Shown here piece by piece: positions 11,327-30,600 of a DNA stretch of 64,000 nt. Made by a program: the position numbers and the translations under genes. The stretch is taken from positions 5,661,126-5,725,125 of the forward strand of contig CAJNOP010000001.1 of assembly GCA_905250075.1 (NCBI GenBank), written 5' to 3'. A model generated the notes under the pieces. It made no database searches. It was given only the letters and a program-made list of their open reading frames with translations, and was not told the DNA's origin. Position 1 is the first letter of the stretch. Each line of letters begins with the position of its first letter. Source of the DNA: Rotaria sp. Silwood1. Lineage: Eukaryota; Rotifera; Eurotatoria; Philodinida; Philodinidae.

Positions 11327-14300
11327 TTATTGAACTGTAAGAATAGGTATTGAATTCGATTCAAGAATATCTTTAACAATTAAATGACAAGGTAATGTTA
11401 AATATGTAAGACATGTTTGTAATGGAAGAGTTTTCATAGATTCATTAAGACGTGAATTTGATCCACGCATCCAATTCATTGCATGACTTAATGTACGACC
11501 AAGAAAGCCACTTGCATCATCAGATAGTTCTTAAATAAGAAAAAATTGTTTTTTTAAATTTTTTATATAGTTTTCTAAATAACCTTGTCGAATATCTGTT
11601 GATTCAACTTCCGGTGTGGGTGAATTAGATGAACTTTGCTGCTGTTGTTGTTTGGATGTTGGTAGAAGAGATTGACTTACTGAACTATTATCAACTGTAC
11701 GACGTTGATTGTACTGTGAAATAAATAAAAATAGAAATCTATTTGATGCAAAAATTATTTTTCACATACATTTTCTTCATCAAATGTAGTTGTTGTTGGT
11801 GTTGTTGGAATAGTTTCAGGAGTTGTTATTTCAGATTGCATTGATTGATATCGACTAACAGCCATTTCTGCATGACCTTTGCCCTATAATATCGTTTTCT
11901 TCTGAACATTTCCCTATTATGTATTTATTTTCCAATCTTAAAAAGTTTAACTCAATTATTAATTAATAACTAATTCAGAAATGCTATAAAAATATATACT
12001 ATTTGTGTTCAACTATTTTATAATTAATTAATAGTCTGTTCCATATGCTTTGAAAAGATGTAAGACACTTGATTATATTTATTATTTGTAAAAAATTTTG
12101 TTGAAGACAAAACATGTTATGCACCTTTTTATCTTGCAAATCCTTCATATATAACATCTCTCGCTTATCGAATTCAAACTAATATATAATGAAAAAATTA
12201 ACTGAACAAACGTCGGCATCTCTAACTCTTCAATAGCAGGGTGCTGGAAGAAAAGTTCTTTTTATTAGAAGATGGCGAACTTTATTTTTCAAATCATATA
12301 TCATAAATTTTTATAACACACTCATAAACAAAAGAAGGCAACAGAAAAGAGAAAGATCCTTGAAAAGAATTGGCATTTCTCTATGAAAAGACTGCACAAA
12401 ACGTCGATTTTCATATCTCTTCGATAAATGACTTCTGAAAAGGATATTGTTTTTTTTTTATTAGTTGATAGGAAATTTTCTTCTCTGTCGAACAGCGTAT
12501 GATTCATATTTGTCACATATGAGTGAGTTAAATGAGATGAGAAAAAAGAGAAGCATTCGAGCAATAAATTTATAATTTTCATATGAGTTCATTAAAAATA
12601 TCTTGTAAATAATAGCCAATCACAACTAACTGTAATTTTACAAGATGTTGTCAATGAGTTCATATAAAAATTATAAATTTATTGTGTAAAATGTTTCTCT
12701 TCTTTGTGTTAACAAACCAGTGATTGGATACTCAGTATTTTACTGAGTATTTTTGATACTTTTACTGAGTATTCAGGATTACTTGAGTACATTCTAACAG
12801 TATCAGTAAATTTACTTGTACTGAAAGATTTTACTGAAGTACAAAACTTTGTACTCATTTACTGAAGTACCAGTATTTAAGTACAAAATGTACTTTAGCC
12901 GGATATCAACATATTCTAATATATTACTACTTTGCATTCTCAGAAATGTCTACATAATATTCATAATATTTAAACCTACACACTATAAATTCATGTCTTT
13001 TGAATTTTCCTTGGTTATCAATGTTGATCATTTATGCCGAGGCTGTTTTATGACAATGGAGATAGAAATATCGTGATAATGATTATTCATATACATTTTC
13101 CTTAATATGTCGCTAAGTTATAGACGTTAGGTGTGTATCACACATCCTAACATCGATATCAATGTGTTAAATGTACAGCTACGCTACATTATGGCTTTAA
13201 GTACTCTAATGTACTTAAATACTGTACTTGAGTACAATTCAGTACAGTACCGCTACTGACTGAAATTTACTCAAGTAAAAAGTATTTAAGTAAAGTACAA
13301 AGTACATTTTTTAAGTATCTTCAGTTTTACTGGTACTTGCTGTACTTGTACTCGTCCAATGACTGTAACAAACTATTCGTTTCAAAACATGTTTATCAAA
13401 GAGTTATGGAAAACAACATTTTTACAGCGATTTTCTAAATCTTACGAAAACTGCGGATACTCTTTAAGGGTGCTTCTCTTTCGAGTTGTATCATTGGGGT
13501 TATGAAAGTGTAATGTAAACAGGTTATATACAAGCTAACAGAGCAAAAGATTCTCTAGCTTCTGGTAAAAAATAAACTTTTCCAGTGCTTTGCTATCGTA
13601 AAGAGATAAGTGACGATATTTGAGTCCAATTACTTTTGTATCAAATATTATTTGAACTTTAATTACATAAAAATGTAAACTAATTCACTAATAAGTGGTT
13701 CATAGATAATGGGACAGTTTGATTTTTCACTTTTTGAAGAACATCAACACTGTTCAAAGACATCATTTTAAGCTTACTCGAAAGAAAATCTTTTTGGTCT
13801 ACAAAAGTGTGAACTTTGTTTTTTTTTTATTTAAGTTTTGCTTTTCAACGCAAAATTGAAATGCTTAACAGCTGCAATCTTCTGCTATTTTCTCTACACA
13901 TCTAATGATTTGTGCAAGCTTGTGTGCATCAAGTGCGATGCTAAATGTAATATATTTAGCATCAATAGATGAAGAATTTTAATGCTTTATGCTTTCTGGA
14001 TCTTTGCAGCCAGCCTAATGATATCGTTTAGATGCGAAGGACTTGCAATTAATACCTGTTATTATTTTGTTTTGAATGCGCTTTCGAAAGACGTGTTTTC
14101 AAAAGTTAGTGTACTTAATGAACAGTTTATCATGATATCATCGGATATAGAATTTAATTCTGAACACAATGATGCAATATTTAAATCGAACAACAAAAAT
14201 CTTTAGATTGTCTACAAAGTCATAGAACTATGAGAAAGAGTGTTTTGCATTTCTTTTTAATTTTTGCTTAAAAATTTGTTCTTCGAATTGGTTTTTATTA

Positions 14301-16249
14301 TAGAATTGCAAAACATCGTGAGATGCAGCAATTCACAGCGTATCTTGCAGTATATTTTGGCTCACTTGTATGAAAAACAAAGACGAAAGTTTTATAGAGC
14401 AAAAACTACTCGATCGAATGAACTTAGAATACTATCTTTAAACCGTGTTGCTGTCTTTATAAAAAAGCAAAAAAACCGAATCATACCATTCTTTATAGAC
14501 TCTGTGTTAGAAAGATAAAATATAAAGTCAAAAATAGAGGCTTTAAATTGAATTTACAAAATACACCATTTTTACTTATTTCTAATATAGCTGAGCTAAG
14601 AAGATTAAGATTCTAGATCTATTAAAATAATGCAATGGATTTAAAACAGAACTATTAAACAGTTATTATTTCTTATAAGTAGAGTAAAAAGTTATGACTT
14701 CAAATTGTAAATTTCTGTCAATTCTTCGAATAGTCTGAGCCTGTGTCGTATGTTAGATTTGATTCAACAATATGAAATTTTAATCTTAAAATTAACTTCA
14801 GATTTAATATTTTTATCTGTTATCTAAAAAGTCAATAATGAATTTTTTGTTAATTTATTGTAAAGTTATTCACAACGTTTTCCTTTTCAATGTAATTTTC
14901 ATTTATTTGATCAACTATATTATACCGAAAACTTTGATTAATACTTTTTAATTCATCAATATAAAAAAAAAAAATTATAAATAATCGTTTTTGATTTGAG
15001 AACTTAAAATTTAATTTTCACTCGATTATGATTTGACTTTGTCAAATCTCAATTCTAACGTTTTGTTTTAAACATGTGCATCATCATGTAGGTATTAACT
15101 TAACTTTTCGCTTTAAAGCAGAAAAAAAAACACTTACATTCGGTCCACGCATTCGAACAAATTCCATTCGTCGTTTTGTATACATTCCCAATGACATACG
15201 TTGAGCAACACGAGTACTTGTTGTAGCCTAGAAAATTCTCTAAATATTAACTTTGTTTGACGTACGTTTTAAATATTTACTCGAAGATCATAAACTTTTT
15301 TTAAAGCCTCATATTTAATAGAACCAAGAAACAAAACTTTTAACTCATTTAAAACAGGATTTTTAGCTACTAATTCAACACATACGATTTGACCTTCATT
15401 TACAACCATTTCACAAAATGTCTAAAAAAAAAAAACAAAATATTTAAATATAATTTAATAATTTTTCTCAATAATTTTACATCTTCAAAATTATCAACAG
15501 TAAAATAAATATTTGGATATGTTATTTTTTCTTCTGTTCCTTTATTTTCCATATCACGACGTGATGGACTTGCATAAACTCTCTAAAAATACAACAACAA
15601 AAAAACAAAAAAACTAATGTGTATATTATAATTCTTTTTATAAACTAAATAGATTTATTTACTGTTGATAAACGTTTTATAATTTGTAAATGTCTACTAC
15701 TTGTTTTAATACAAACAGCTGTTGTTACTATATATTCAAATTGATGAAGAACAAGATTAAGATTTGTTGTTTCCTCCCAATCATAGTCTGGTGCTGCCTA
15801 AATCTATTATGTTTATTATAATTGTTATCGATTATTTCTTACTAATTTTGGTTGACGTTTTGTATCATGATGTCGAAAAGCTTCTACCAAATGCTTAATA
15901 AAAGAAAAATTTTTTTAAATACTCTAATCGAAATTTATCTTTCAAAACTTACTGATGAATGATGAGAATTATTGACTAATTTACGTGTTACATAAAAAAT
16001 AAGATCATCATCACTTGTTGTACTAGTTGATGATTGAACAAGACGTGTTGTTGTTGATAAAAAATAAATATCAAATATTTTTGGCCATTGATTATTTATT
16101 TGTTGAATGAGTATGAAATCATCATCTAATTAAATTTTAAGATTATCTTAAAATTATTTTATAATAATTTTAAAATTACCTTCATCAACTTTTGTTTTCT
16201 TTCGTTCTTCTTTAATATCAACGAGTAAATTTTCAATTGTTAAAGTCAT
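11327..16249 (-). CDS. KIAA0930: KIAA0930 homologue (DUF2045 family)
   Basis: Conserved animal protein of unknown biochemical function. Ten exons: 16180-16249, 15953-16125, 15843-15893, 15663-15797, 15481-15582, 15281-15421, 15138-15227, 11770-11883, 11584-11713 and 11327-11529. They sum to 1209 nt, that is 402 residues, close to about 404 in the human protein. Blocks I recognise from the human sequence: DDLIFYVTRKL, DYDWEE then LNLVLHQ, VYASPSRRDM, ISYPNI-like ITYPNIYF, VCVELVA, GSIKYEALKKVYD, MEFVRMRGPN with GKGHAEMAVSR in the next exon, and the C-terminal LTYLTLPCHLI with DILE. The region after GKGHAEMAVSR is Ser/Thr/Gln-rich and poorly conserved, as in other members. The intron between 15138 and 11883 is 3.25 kb and carries a hAT MITE and a hairpin. 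No enzymatic motif is visible. Confidence 0.93.
12547..12700. repeat. Hairpin adjoining the hAT element
   Basis: Left arm 12547-12609 and right arm 12636-12700 are inverted copies at roughly 80% identity with a 26-nt loop; the best block is CAATAAATTTATAATTTT. The right arm ends 9 nt before the 8-bp target duplication of the hAT-type element, so that element landed at or just beyond the hairpin's edge. Confidence 0.72.
12718..13365. mobile_element. Non-autonomous hAT-type MITE (648 bp)
   Basis: Terminal inverted repeats CAGTGATTGGA (12718-12728) and CAGTCATTGGA (reverse complement of 13355-13365) differ at one base. A perfect 8-bp direct repeat TAACAAAC flanks the element at 12710-12717 and 13366-13373. 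An 8-bp target duplication and CAGTG-type ends are hallmarks of the hAT superfamily. The subterminal regions are packed with GTACTT/AAGTAC and TACTGAGTA words, probable transposase-binding repeats. There is no transposase frame, so it would have depended on an element elsewhere. It sits in the large intron of the KIAA0930 homologue, in a region otherwise lacking exons. Confidence 0.9.
13374..15137. other. Rest of the KIAA0930 large intron
   Basis: No exon or RNA gene was recognised. Two short plus-strand open frames (13982-14206, 14264-14518) have no recognisable domain and no coding-like composition. The sequence is AT-rich with no clear repeat structure. Confidence 0.5.
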
Positions 16250-16441
16250 TTTAATTTTTTTTTTTTTGATTTAAAACTCAAATAATATCTTGAAAAAACA
16301 AACACTCGAATAACGTAGAATTCTGAATAAACTTTATTGGTTAGCAAAATTAAAGATTAATGATTAGATAAACTTTTCAAAAAATTTTTACCAAATTTCT
16401 ATTTTTTATTATAAATATTTTTTTGTTTTCTATTTAAAATT

Positions 16442-17341
16442 TGTCGGTACCGTTTAAGGGATTATAACGAATTAAGGGATAACATGGACACCATTATAGT
16501 GGCTTGAGAAACAAGATTTGATTCGTTTATTTATGTTNNNNNNNNNNAGAGTCAGATTCTGTGTTACTTTAGAAATGAAAACACAAAATCAAGAACATTG
16601 TTAAAGAACAATTCATGATCTGGTGAGCTTTAAATGAACAATTTAAATAATGCATAAAATAAAATAGAAATTCATTATTCTCAGCAAAAATCTAGAAATC
16701 CGCTTTCACAAGTATCTATTCTGATCTTCCTTCATAGAGTCAAGTACAGAAAAATATTTTTCAGCACACAATAATACTAATCTTCTTAGATTATTTTTCT
16801 ATTTTATTTGTGTTGCAAATATTTTCTTCATTTTTCACTCACTTGTTTAGTTGCCGTGGCGCTTGAAAAATCTCCGCGTTCGATTGGCATCACACTCTTA
16901 CAGGTTTTAAGTCTCGCTAGAATACTTCAAACGCTTTCTATTACATAAAAACGAAAAAAAACCACTTGTCAACTGGCTTTCATTCATCGAAAGAAAAGTC
17001 AGAATTGAAAAGAGCCTAGCTCTAACAAATATTCTACAAAGTTCTTTTTTATGCATAATTGGAACAATTCCAGAATTGTTGCAAATTTTTGTACGTTGTT
17101 CAGAATTTCTTTCTTAAATTTTTTCGGACGAAATAAAATCATCGGACGTTTAGTTTCGGATTCTCTCTTAAGTACAGTTTTCAAACAGGGCTACTTTCAC
17201 TGTTTTTTCAATGAATCATAATACGATAAAACAGTTTATATTTATAACATAAATAAACGAATCAAATTTTGGTTCTCGAGCCTCTATAATGGCGTCCATG
17301 TTATCCCTTAATTCGTTAGAATCCCTTAAACGGTGCCGACA
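16442..17341. mobile_element. 900-bp TIR element with 96-bp inverted ends
   Basis: The left end (16442-16537) and the reverse complement of the right end (17246-17341) match over 96 nt with about 8 substitutions. Both begin TGTCGG and share the blocks CCGTTTAAGGGATT, AACGAATTAAGGGATAACAT and TTTGATTCGTTTATTTATG. The ends are flanked by AAAATT at 16436-16441 and 17342-17347, a possible 6-bp target duplication, although AT-rich chance identity is possible. The left repeat may continue into the N gap at 16538-16547. The interior lacks a transposase; a 61-codon frame at 16999-17184 has no known motif. Superfamily not assigned: the long repeats recall Mutator-like elements, but a 6-bp duplication would not fit that group. 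It lies between the 5' ends of the KIAA0930 and Galpha-o genes. Confidence 0.85.
16538..16547. other. Assembly gap (10 N)
   Basis: Ten N bases directly follow the left terminal repeat of the 900-bp element, so the assembly probably broke on the repeat and the true element length is uncertain. Confidence 0.99.
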
Positions 17342-17557
17342 AAAATTGTTTTAAACGCATTATTTTAAAGCATCTATACATTTGTAAATAAAGATGCTGA
17401 ATCATTGAAGAAAAGAAAAAAATGGCGTCTCATCATAACTATTCTTTTATAAGATTATTCTATAGAATCAGAAAAAAAACAATAACCTATCGATTGAAAT
17501 CGTATAAATGAATATTTTCATATTTTATTTATATTAAATAAAGTATAATTATTTAAA

Positions 17558-19161
17558 ATGGGTTGCGCAACAAGTCAAGACGAAAAACGACAAAAAGAAG
17601 TAAGTAATTTAATCGATTATATTCGAAAATTTTGTTTATTATTTGATTATTGTTTGATTTCAGAAATTATTTAATAGTAAGATTTATATTAAACAAAAAA
17701 AAATAATAACGCCTTTATTTGATTAACAAAACACATTTCTAAAAAAAAACAAATAATTTCTAAAATGCTTTTCTAATCATTTGTTTTCTTTTAATAATAA
17801 TTGAAAATATGATTTAATACGAATTTATTTATTTATTCGTTTATAGTATAGCAAAGCACTTGATCGTTTGATAAAAGAAGATGCTGAACGTGCAGCTAAA
17901 GATGTTAAACTTTTATTACTCGGTATGTCAAATAGTATTAAAATAAAAAATATATTTTTGAAAATATTTTTACTCTTATATAAATATAGGTGCTGGTGAA
18001 TCGGGTAAATCAACAATTGTTAAACAAATGCGTATTATTCATCAGCATGGTTATACTAAAGAAGAATTTGAACAATATCGTCCAGTTGTTTATTCAAATA
18101 CAATTCAATCATTAGGAGCTATTATACGAGCTATGAATATGCTTAATATACAATTTGCATCCGTTGAACGTGAAGCTGATGCTCAACGTGTACTTGAAGT
18201 TATACAACGTATGAAAGATACAGAACCATTCAATAGTGAATTACTATCATCAATGGAACGTTTATGGGCTGATGCTGGTGTTCAACAATGTTTTTTACGT
18301 AGTAATGAATATCAATTAAATGATTCGGCACAATATTTTCTTGATCAATTATATCGAATTGGTTCACCAGATTTTTTACCTAATGAACAAGATATATTAC
18401 GAACACGTGTTAAAACAACTGGAATTGTTGAAATTAATTTTTCATTTAAAAATTTAAATTTTCGATTATTTGATGTTGGTGGACAAAGATCAGAAAGAAA
18501 AAAATGGTTTGTTTTTAGTTTTTATTTTATTTTATTCATAGGTGAATCTAAAGGTTTATCGATTGTTTTTGTATAATATAGGATTCATTGTTTCGAAGAT
18601 GTGACCGCTATTATTTTTTGTGTGGCACTTTCTGAATATGATCAAGTACTTTATGAAGATGAATCAACTAATCGTATGCATGAATCGTTACGTTTATTCG
18701 ATAGTATTTGTAATAATAAATGGTTTGTTTTTCGTTTTTTTTCTTAAATCATTTATATTAACAAAAAAAAAAAAAAAAACATAACTCTCAATTTTCTATT
18801 TTTAGGTTTGTTTATACGGGTATAATATTATTTTTAAATAAAAAGGATTTATTCGAAGAAAAAATCAAACGTTCACCATTAACACTCTGTTTTCGTGAAT
18901 ATACAGGACCAAATGAATATGATCCAGCTGCTGAGTATATTCAAGCACAATTTGTTGCTAAAAATAAATCAACACAAAAAGAAGTTTATTGCCATCATAC
19001 ATGTGCAACAGATACACAAAATGTGCAGTTTGTGTTTGATGCCGTTACTGATGTAAATATCTTTTTTCTATTTATATTATAAAAATAAATCTTAATTGAT
19101 ATCCGATTTGTTTTCATAGGTTATAATTACATTAAATCTTCGTGGTTGTGGGTTATATTAA
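17558..19161 (+). CDS. GNAO1: Heterotrimeric G protein alpha subunit, Go class
   Basis: GTPase that couples membrane receptors to ion channels and other effectors at the inner plasma membrane, chiefly in neurons. Exons 17558-17599, 17847-17922, 17990-18506, 18582-18722, 18806-19052 and 19120-19161 give exactly 354 residues, the length of vertebrate Galpha-o. The start MGC supplies the N-myristoylation glycine and palmitoylation cysteine. P-loop GAGESGKST; switch I RTRVKTTG; switch [18 protein letters not shown] and TCATDT guanine-binding motifs are all intact. The C-terminus LRGCGLY is the Go signature, with the cysteine at -4 that pertussis toxin modifies in this family. A difference from vertebrates is [14 protein letters not shown], where [14 protein letters not shown] is usual. 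A poly(A) signal AATAAA at 19848-19853 would give a 3' UTR of about 0.7 kb. Confidence 0.96.
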
Positions 19162-21668
19162 CATTATGCTCAAAAAAAAAAAAAAAAAGAAAAACATCAA
19201 ACGATCGGAACGTTTTCTTTATATTTTTCTTCTCTATTAGCCTTTGTTTCTTTGGAAAAAAAGACTTCAGTGACTCTTCTTTTTCTTATGACTTTTCTAG
19301 TCAGGTTAGATGTATACACAGTGAAAAAAAAAAACAAGAAATAACAAATTTTATGATTAGCACAAAAAAAGAAATTACTCAATAATAATAATAATAATAC
19401 TCTATTCCATATATCTTTCTCTTATATCTTTTTTTCTCTTTTGTTTGTATATGTTGTCAGATGTGTGCATGTGACAGTTTGTTTTTCTTCTTCTTCTTCT
19501 CCTTTTGTTTGTCTTACTAGTCAATCTATTTTGCTTTATTATTAATATTAAACATATACAACACGAAAAGTTATCAAATTCAGTTTTTTTTTCTTTTTGT
19601 TTGCTTTTTGTATATTAAATTAGAAAAGATCTGTATATGTCTTTATATATTTCAACGAAAAAGAGTATTTCACAAACAAAAAACACATATATATATATAT
19701 ATACATGTGTAATTACTTCGTATTAAAATACAAACGATTTTTGTTTACTATTATATTATTTGATGCTGACTAGTCTTTATTTACTATAATTATGTATGCG
19801 TCGTGTGTTTCTTCTTTGCTCACAATCGTTTTTTTTCTTTTGACACAAATAAATCAATTTCGAATACAAGATTACTTTTTGTTTTATTTTATTTTTCTAC
19901 TTTTTTGATTTAAGCTTTTAGAATACATAGTACATGATGATGTTTAACAATAGTTGGTTAATTTAAAATATTTTATTATTATATCTGATTTATAGTTAAG
20001 GGCTTGTACATATAGAAGTTTAACACGAACTTGAGCATAGAGAGTAACATCCAATAAATAACTATGAAATCTATAAATAAGAATAATAATTCAGATATTA
20101 ATTAGTCATTGTCAAATTTCAACTGTTTTCTTACGAGTCAATGCTGCAGTTTTCTATGTCTATATATTTAATAATAATGAATGATTAAATACTTTAACAC
20201 ATGACTATAACACAAGATTCACTGTTTGTCTAATTATTAAATTATTATTTATGATTTTTGATAACTAATATAAACTGTCAAAATCATGCAATTGGAATTA
20301 TTAGTGAAGTTATCTTAATTAAAATAGAAGATAGATTGAAGAGAAAATAAGGTCTAGATAGACATTACATGTAGTTTTATTCTATTGATTCTTGTTATAT
20401 GTTTGCATGCAGAATAAATACACTTTAATGATTATTTTTCCTAAGTAATACATAGTGTTGTCTAACAACAATAAGGATGAAGAAAAAAATGCATTGATAA
20501 TTTAAGTTATATTTGAAATATTAATAATCAGTGAGTTATTTTCTTTAAAATTTATAATTCTATAGTTACAGATTAATATTGATAATAGTATAAACTTGAA
20601 AGTTCTAGATTTCCCAATAGATCAATGTTCTATGTATAGTATGCATGAATATTTCATATGTATGAGAAAAGATGTCTTCAATTAAAAAATAAAACATTAC
20701 ATAATGTTCTTTTGGGAATTAACAACAAAACAAAAATACAATAATGATGAAATATTCAAGTATTAACTAACTAAATCATTACATTTACGTCTTAGAAAAT
20801 AAAAATAGTTCGACATTATTCTACCAGTTAATGTTATCTGCTGGTGTGTGTTAAAGAAAAATTCTGCAAGATTATTTCTTCAAGAATTTCACTTATACCA
20901 TAATGAGCTATGAGTAAGCTGAACCTTTCTTTTATATGAAATAATGGAATTTAAAGAATAAATTTTGTCTAAGATTTTTTGAAATAATGCACTACTTAGA
21001 CAAAATAGAAATAAAAAACAAAGCTTTTGTTTTATTTATAATGAGCTTTAAAGGATTACCTCCAAGGTTACACAAAAGCATTACTTATTTCAAGAACAGA
21101 TTAATCAAATACAAATATATTTACTTCGTTCTTTATTTCATCGCCAAAGTATTATTTTACCCTTAATGCAATTCAATTATGCATATCCTGCCCAATTTGA
21201 TTATAAGCTCGAAAGTGAACATATGTAAACACATTGAAGCATTTTATCAAATCTTGCGATAAATCTTTATTAAATTTATTTTGACGCAAAAAATAAGGAT
21301 CTTGTTCGATTTCATTTATTAAATTATATCTGACAGAAACATGATTTCGTACACTTAAATGATATTGTTCATCAAAAATCAATTCAATGACTAGCGTCAG
21401 TTTCTTTTATTTAATGTTTTCTTTTAATTTGCATAAACGCTGTGAAAACTGTTCTGTTTACAAACATAAACATAAGCACAAATATGAGTTCCTGAGAGTA
21501 AAAGAGAAAGCAATAAAACGTATGTCATACACGATTCGGTGTATGTATGAGATTCTAATGAACAAGAAAAAAATAGCAAATTGATCAATTGAAGAGAAAT
21601 TTAGAAAAACAAAAAAACAACACATTAACAAAAACAAAACACGATTTGCATAATAAGAAGATGAAAAA
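19162..21668. other. Convergent spacer between Galpha-o and ARHGAP39
   Basis: This 2.5-kb stretch lies between the 3' ends of two convergent genes and should hold both 3' UTRs. It is AT-rich with a CAA/ATA run near 19382-19398, CTT repeats at 19488-19500 and TA repeats at 19689-19702. No coding frame with recognisable content was seen; the frames at 19146-19385 and 21173-21584 look spurious. Confidence 0.55.
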
Positions 21669-27642
<5,974 letters not shown>

Positions 27643-30600
27643 GCCTTTTTTTTTGTGTTACAAAGGAAAGATAGACATATATTTATATGTAAATAGCACC
27701 TTGATCCAAAACGTAATATTACAAGTGAAGAGATATATCCATACAAGTTGTCACATGATTCTTTGTTGATGATGTCGTCGCATAATTTATCGACAACAAC
27801 TACAAACTTAATTTTTATATATATTAATTCAATAAAAATCTATTGAAAGACACAAAAGAAACATATCTATTCATCTATTTACTTATAAATAATATAAAAC
27901 CTTGTATATATGAACAAAGAAAAAAAATAAAAAAAAAGGAATATAATGATACTTCATTGATGCATTAATAGGTATGGAAAACATGACAAGAAGGTTATTA
28001 ATGTAATCAATATTGATCAAAAGTATATCTATGTCAAAAATTCTTTCAAAAAATGAGTTATATTCTATTATCAATAGAAGCAAATAAGTGTCAAATAAGG
28101 ATAAGCTTCAGTTAGAAAAATAGTACAACAAATGTCTACTTTCTATCATCAATTTATCTGTTCAACCAAACGAGTATAATGATAATTCGGATCTAAACCT
28201 AAAAAGGGAATTTTTTCTCTCTCTTTCTCTCTCTCTCTTTGTCGGTCACAGATATAAAGTGTCGGAAAGAACGTTTGCGTTCAGAGTTGCTCAATCGTCA
28301 CGATCTTCTAGTAACTATATATGGTTGTCTAGCTATGTTAGGCATTAGCATGAGGAAATAGCTAGTAAGGGTAAAGAAGAGAATAAAGAGGAGAGAAGAG
28401 GTCATCAAACTATCGTTTATTTATCGGACATGCGATTACGTTCATCACTTCTTTCTAACGTAATCTTATGACCGACTACTCTTCCTGTTTTCTTCCTCAT
28501 CAAACAATAAATCGATGAGAGGAAACATCAAATAACAAGCATACTAATATAAATAAATATGAAACAGATTTTATCTTGTATTAGGAAATAAATGATACGG
28601 AAGAATAAAAATCTTTACATACGTCATTAAATGATATACAATGTTATTTCTCTTGTTTGGTAAGAATTCGAAAGAAAACGAAAAAAAAAAAACTTTATAC
28701 TAAAGACTTAACTATATTCAACACAAAAAAAAAAAATAATATATTAACGAACGAAAGAATACGAGACATTTATTACACGAAAAGAGAAAAATGACAGAGC
28801 GAGACGACAATCTGTCATAGACCAATAATATTCATATCGTATATATGGTGGCGTTAGAAGCCGTTTTTAATGATCCCTATTTCTTATTTAAATGAAACAA
28901 AAATAGATATAATTGAATCCATTAACTAAATTTCTTTAAATTGTTACATCTAATATACTAGAAAAAGCATTAGTACATATGTAACGGGTTTGAATAACGA
29001 GTAACAATTGATGTAAGAAAGCTTTCTCCATAATATTATTATAAACGAATTGACACAATCAGTATATTTTGCTAGTTCCATTTTATATTCGTAAACTAAA
29101 ATCACAATCGACACAAAAACTAAAACAATTTTCATAGATGTTATTTAAATTAAAGTTGATTATCTTTTGTAAATGAGAATGTATCATTATTCTAGTAAAA
29201 TTATTGTTTGTATTTTCCAATTGAGTAACCAGATATACAAATGATATTCGTGTGAATTAACTTAAGCAAAGGCTGCGATAGTAATTATGATGACGCACAT
29301 ACAATCAATTAGTTTCTAGGAAATTATTTTCCAATTATATCTTTTTATTACAGAAAGCCATTATCTTAATTGTCGTACTTAATTTAATGGTGAAAAATCA
29401 ATTTGGTTGATTAATTTTTCTTGAATATGGTTGACTAGAGAATATTCAACTGCATAGTCTGTGACAAAAAAAAGAGGATAAATGTGATATTAAACAGTGC
29501 TTAAAACATCAATTGCATCAGAATGTATCATAATTATTTTATAGTCATACTATTCTATAATTGCAGTAGCAACAACTACGCTATTTTCAAATGCTCTATT
29601 CAAATGATAATTTAATCTATATATTGAATGTTGTTTTATGTATTTAGTTAATACTCAACTTTTCCTTTAGCATTAATGGGTAAATTTTTTTCTGTTTGTT
29701 TGTTTTGTATTACGAATATAATACTTAAATTTGATCACATGTCTATTTGTTTTTGTTTTGTCGAAGGAATAAGGAATATCGCTTATAACTAATATGCTTG
29801 TTTTTTTTTGTAAGTTACAGTATGATCGACCTTTTGACAAAGGACAATATATAGTGACTATTTTTTTTTTTTTTTTTTGTTTCATCTATTGAAAGTATAA
29901 GAAAAAGTAAATAATACAAAAGTTCATCGCGTTATTCTTTGATCATATTGAATAGTAACATCTTGACATTTACAAACAGATTTTCAAAATGTGTTTTTTT
30001 TTTCTTTGAGTCAACAATAGATTTAATAAATGAATGAATACATATTGAATAAATAATATATATAGATAATAATCTTAATCTAAATAAACTAAGTATTATG
30101 TATACTTTTTCATATGATTAATATGAACTTTAATTTTTATTTACTGAATAAGATAATTAAATATCTACTTTTTTCTTATTTTACTGTAATAGATAAAATA
30201 AAAAGTTTGATTATTCTTAAATAGATATACAAGTCATTTATTAATAACTCTAAAAATTCGAGTTGTTATAAGTATGCAAAGAGAATTATGAGTCTAGTAT
30301 TTTCATGTATTCTTCGTATAAAAGTATTATTGAAAAACGAGACGTTTCATATTCCATCTTATATTATAATCATACCAATCATCATTTGTCATGATTAGAA
30401 AAAAAAAAAAAAAGAAAAGTACAAAAGTACGCTTGACATATAAATCATAGAAGATTTCAATTTCTATTATCATTAAGTCTCAAAGAAGCATTACAATAAC
30501 AAAGAAAAAAGTCAACTCAGGTTTCACTTTACTTATCAACTCGAATGTCTTCGCTGCTAATAACAGCAGATTTGTATCGTCTATCATAGGAAACTTCAAG

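Noticed and set aside
13982..14518. Two consecutive plus-strand open frames inside the KIAA0930 intron
   Set aside because: No motif, not in one frame, and AT-biased; possibly dead transposon sequence but not supportable.
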